The position numbers were made by a program, and so were the translations under genes. From NCBI GenBank assembly GCA_025267735.1, contig CM046294.1, positions 44,925,570 through 44,989,569 on the forward strand: a stretch of 64,000 bases of DNA, given 5' to 3'. Under the pieces are notes generated by a model that saw nothing but the letters and a program-made list of their open reading frames with translations, was not told where the DNA came from and did not search any database. Below, in pieces: positions 60,105 through 64,000 of this stretch. Numbering within the stretch: the stretch's first letter is position 1; each line of letters opens with the position of its first letter. Source of the DNA: Mactra quadrangularis (lineage: Eukaryota > Mollusca > Bivalvia > Venerida > Mactridae).

Positions 60105-60300
60105 TTTAATTGGGTTGAACGCCGTGTCAACACAATTTAGGTCACTTTACGGCGTCCAGCGAACCTAACCTTGCTTTCCTGGATCTTTTTCTATAACCAG
60201 TACTCACATACCCTTGCACATGACCGCACATGGCCGCACATGAAACTTCTCCATATTATCTAATAAATGGAGGAAAATTGACATTATTGTCAAATGTTCA
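60105..60300 (-). repeat. SINE family C, headless, with GCACATG triplication
   Basis: Minus-strand tail and body are complete from TTTTCCTCCATTTATTAGAT to GTGTTGACACGGCG. The tRNA head is missing beyond about 60300. A local triplet repeat CGCACATG(A/G)C at 60224-60243 replaces the normal CACAAGGCCGG segment. Confidence 0.85.
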
Positions 60301-61556
60301 ACAACCGTGAGACAGAAACGACAATAGCTGACCATATAACTAACTGTATTTTATATATACCGTTGAAGAAGTATATTGAAAGCCATAAAAAGAACAGAAA
60401 TCATGTTCAAGACAAAATTATTTTTGATTTCTGACATTTGTATGCAAAACGAACGACTCAAAATAAAACGACATTTCAAAATGTCATTGCTTTTTACAAT
60501 ATATTTAAATTTGAAAATCTTTGATAATTGTATGCATTTGAGACTAAAAACTAAACATTTCATTTCGCTCATTTACATAATCTGGGTCAAATATTATGAA
60601 TAGTGTGTCTGCATTTCTATTTAAATGACAAAATAGCTTTTCCTGATTTGCTTTTAAATCATTTTTGAAGTTGAACATAAACAAAATAATTCAAATACAT
60701 CGAAATTGTTTGCTTTATTTCAATCTTGAACGGAAAATGTTTTGTTTTATTTAATAGTTAAGAAATGATTAGATATTGTTTCAAGAAACTTTATGACATA
60801 ACTTCATGTTTAAATAGAAAACGAACAATGACCCATGTAAACAACGACAAATAAAAATTGCAAAACTTATGTGCTTAATATCATGTTCCAATAGTTTTGT
60901 TTTTAATTTTGAATGATATTAACATAATGTATATATACTGTGTACATACACGTCAAATAACATGATACATTCAATATCAAAATCATACACATAATTATAT
61001 TGGAAAACAACCTAAGGCACAAAATTATCGTTTGCAAAACTCTCAATTCGAGATGAATTTGGATTGTTTTCTTAGCGTGTTTGATTGTCTGATTGTTCCA
61101 TGTCAATACATAAACACTGAGACAGACAAAGGAAACAATTGATTAAAAGTACACAGCTAAGTGTGATAGAAACTCCAGGTAAGCTAGAATGTAAACAAGG
61201 CCTATGGAGTATTGCATGCAATGCTAAAGTCCCCTGTTGTTGATTTTGTTTTGTTTTGATGACAATGACATGAAATTGACCTAAAAAAGCATTAACTAAT
61301 AGAGAAAATAGGAAGGCACAATCCACACAGTATTGTTCTATTTAACACCAATAACTCCGCAAGGACCCGTACCAACTGTTGCGTACCCGTACGGACTGTT
61401 ACGTTTTAACAGGTTCCATGAGATGAGTCCATGTTAAACGTTTTAGTTTCAGAGTCAAATCGTGAACAAAATCGTGGCCAAGATGAATTAAACATGCATA
61501 TCTTCCAGCTACGCTCCGTATGGGTGTGTTGTTTCGTACCGTCACCTTATACGTCT

Positions 61557-62842
61557 GGCTTCCCACGGCATACGACTGTCTTCACGTACGGGTCTGCAAC
61601 AAGCCACGATTTTATGGGACAGTGGATTTGTTTTAATTCTAATGCAGATTACAATTACCGAATATATACTTTGGCTATTTCTATCCGTGTATACTCTGCA
61701 ACTTTATTTGCAACTTTATGTCTGTATTGATAATTACATTAATACCAATTATCTTTGTTCAAAGATGTTCAATCTCTACAATTACCAGGAACGAGTCTCT
61801 ACAGGACTTCAACGCGAGGGCTTAACGGAAGACTATTGTAACTCACTTTTTTTTCAAAAGTGATTTTTTTGCCTTTTTCACTTCATTTTATGCTTCCCCA
61901 TAACCTCACAAAATATCAAATCCATAACTTTACTATAACATTTAAAAATCAGAAGTTGTTAAAGTATTGTATCTCAAAAAAGGCATTTTTGGTAAATGGA
62001 AAACTATTGTAACTTAAGATACAATAGTAATCCATTGGAATAGTGCGAAAATCTATAATATGTTTAATGATAAACTATTGTTACTCACAAAAAACACTGT
62101 TATAAATTGATTAAAAGTCAACTCATAGTTTTCATTTCAACAAATATGATGAGTTGGATATCCATAGCAACATAGTTTGAATATATTGAAATAAATTATG
62201 AGATACAATACCTTTTGAGTGAACAATGTATTGAAATTGAATGTTAATGTTAATGGAAAACTATTGTAACTACTAGATACAATAGTTTTTCATTCAATTT
62301 TCACGTGTTTTTCCTTATTTCAGCGTAATACTATTGTAAGTTAATTAATTTTCAATATTCAAGAATATTGAATACTTATTCTTATTCTTTCAAATAACAT
62401 AGATTTAAGATGTCCAAATGTACAATTTTATAACCAGAAACCTTAATTTTAAAGTGAACTGAAAGTTTGAGACAGTTTTTTTGCTCTCCTGAAAAGTTTT
62501 GAAAAACAGAGTTACAATAGTCTTCCGTTAAGCCCTCGAACGTATCTTAGTTTATCTTATTCTAATAACATGTACCTCACCCTAATATGCAAGGCTTCCC
62601 ACGGCCTATGACTGTCTGCACGTACGGGTCTGCAACAAGCCACGATTTTATCGGACTGTGGCATTACTTTCATTTCCAATTCAAATTAATATTACTGAAT
62701 ATATAGTTTGGCTATTTCTATCCGTATATACTTTATTTGCAAGTTTATGTCTGTATTGATAATTACATTAATACCAATTATCTTAGTTCAAAGATGTTCA
62801 ATCTCTACAAAAACCAGGAATGAGTCTCTACAGGACTTCAAT
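61557..62842 (+). repeat. Local tandem duplication in Y2 split by a fold-back element
   Basis: Units at 61557-61810 and 62591-62842 share GGCTTCCCACGG, CGGGTCTGCAACAAGCCACG, GGCTATTTCTATCCGT and ATGTCTGTATTGATAATTAC. Y1 has one unit (43745-43935). The fold-back element 61815-62538 sits between them at the end of the first unit. Confidence 0.88.
61815..62538. mobile_element. Fold-back element with repeated ACTATTGTAAC motif
   Basis: The 28-bp terminal inverted repeats are perfect (61815-61842 and 62511-62538; start CGAGGGCTTAACGGAAGACT). AACG flanks both sides (61811-61814 and 62539-62542), a 4-bp target duplication. Y1 lacks it (CTTCACAATATCTTAG, about 43962). Inside are ten copies of ACTATTGTAAC or close variants in both orientations, at about 61832, 61964, 62003, 62019, 62074, 62201, 62260, 62276, 62330 and 62511, often as facing pairs with GATACAATAGT. 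No transposase. The superfamily is not assigned. Confidence 0.88.
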
Positions 62843-63180
62843 ATAGCTTAGTTTATCTCATTCTAATAACATGTTCTGATTTTAACGACCTTTAATGTTT
62901 CAGTTGTGGGCTATTCAATTCCATTTTATATGTCTACGACATTTCTACACTACTTACACAAATTATATGACCATTTTTAAGGCAACAATTATGCTTATAT
63001 CATAAGGATGACAAAAATACCTACTTTAATGATATCAGTATATCAGTTCGTCATAATAGTTCAGCCAGGTTAAATAATTGTAGTCTCAAGTCAATGGTTT
63101 ATAGTTTGTTACATTGTTTGTTAAATGATCAATGATGTATACAATTTGAACAATGTATCCGCAGAAACGAACATATGTTT

Positions 63181-63412
63181 TTTTTTTGGTTTTTTTTGGG
63201 GGGGGGTTACAAGGTTTATTGCCGTGTCATCACAATTTATGTCATTTTACGATCTCCGGCGCACCTAACAAAGCTTTCCTGGACCATTGTCTATAAACAG
63301 TACTTACCTACCCTTCCACATAGCCGGAAACCTCTCCATATTATCTAATCACTAGAGGAAATCGACAACATTATCAAATTTTCATGGAAGGGTGGGATTC
63401 AAACGCGATATT
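63181..63412 (-). repeat. SINE family C, Y2-specific, damaged head
   Basis: The minus-strand body (TTTTCATGGAAGGG complement, AGATAATATGGAGAGG, GGAAAGCTTTGTTAGGTGCG) and tail (TGTGATGACACGGCAATAAA) end in a long T/G run at 63178-63206. Only the B-box side of the head (GTTTGAATCCC) remains. Y1 at about 44280-44330 has no SINE. Confidence 0.85.
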
Positions 63413-64000
63413 GATATAACTTTTCATGTGTTTGACATTTGTCAGAAAATGTTTATCAACCGCTCCTTTCTTGTTCACTTTGAGACATGTTATCTCAGAT
63501 CTAATTATCGATATTGCATTTAAACCAACGGAACAATTAGATGTGACAATTAAGAGATGGACCATACATACGATTGCAAATTATTGAACGAATTTACCAA
63601 ATGTTATAGTCGTTTGAGTAAGAGTATATTTGGAAAACAAGTTTATGGACAGAAGTACTGATATTTCATAGTTCGATGAAAAGTAATAAACTCTTAACTG
63701 ATAAAATTATTCAAACACATGAACAGTGTAATGCTGGGATGATTAAATAATTTTGTAATGAAAGGGACAACGATTTCGATATAGATGAAATAAATGTTGA
63801 CAACAAAAATATTTTTCTTACTATTCTTACCTAAATACGTTTGGTTACGAGTCAGATAAAATCTATAAATGATGCTTCTAAGGTAAAATTAGTTCTTATC
63901 AATTGAAACTGAAGTTTGCAATTATAATGTATTCAAGGTATATCTCATCTCACATAGCATGAGAGTATTTACAACGAGGATCAGCAAAATAATCTATCTC

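Larger units (their letters stand above)
53735..64000 (+). repeat. Duplication block Y2 (continues past window)
   Basis: Direct copy of Y1, longer because of Y2-specific insertions: pogo-like 54007-55429, hAT-like 57256-58620, a segment 59541-60424 with a MITE and a SINE, fold-back 61815-62538, a local duplication, and a SINE near 63181-63412. The last bases still match Y1 at about 45215, so the true end is not visible. Confidence 0.92.

Overview
This window looks like AT-rich, non-coding-dominated DNA from a metazoan, most likely a bivalve mollusc. Three things point there. The only convincing gene encodes a C1q-domain protein with a coiled-coil N-terminal part, a family strongly expanded in bivalves. 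It is split by an intron with a consistent phase. The window is also littered with tRNA-headed SINEs ending in the TGTGTTG...CGTTAAA type tail typical of molluscan SINEs. The species is inferred, not shown.

Layout. 1-8.1 kb: mostly unannotatable AT-rich DNA with two SINE scraps. 8.3-9.55 kb (minus strand): the last two coding exons of a C1q-domain gene; the first exon with start codon and signal peptide was not found. 9.55-25 kb: intergenic or intronic DNA with SINE fragments and several short inverted-repeat (MITE-like) elements at 18.1, 20.7 and 22.4 kb. 25-39.6 kb: an old, diverged inverted duplication centred near 31.4 kb (best-supported arms about 27.9-30.2 and 32.55-35.0 kb, with outlying matches to 25.3 and 39.6 kb), interrupted by many SINEs and two copies of a LINE 3' end. 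37.4-64 kb: a nested duplication, Y1-X1-X2-Y2. X1 (46.25-49.40 kb) and X2 (49.41-53.14 kb) are a head-to-tail tandem pair. They are flanked by two direct copies of a block of about 8 kb: Y1 (37.43-45.23 kb) and Y2 (53.74 kb to the window end).

Comparing the duplicates gives natural 'empty sites'. These fix the ends and target-site duplications of several elements: a pogo/Tigger-like element (TA duplication, 54007-55429), a hAT-like element (8-bp duplication, 57256-58620), a fold-back element with ten copies of an ACTATTGTAAC-type motif (4-bp duplication, 61815-62538), and SINE insertions present in only one copy. They also reveal a microinversion of about 210 bp between X1 and X2, and a 30-bp minisatellite expanded in Y1 but present as one unit in Y2.

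Five SINE families are distinguished by head. A is tRNA-Lys-like. B is tRNA-Arg(TCG)-like. C has a head with an apparent TGG anticodon. D and E have other tRNA-like heads. A, B and C share a common 3' tail, and B and C also share a central core. No functional tRNA, rRNA, CRISPR or operon-like structure was found. Identities between repeats are judged by eye and should be measured by alignment.
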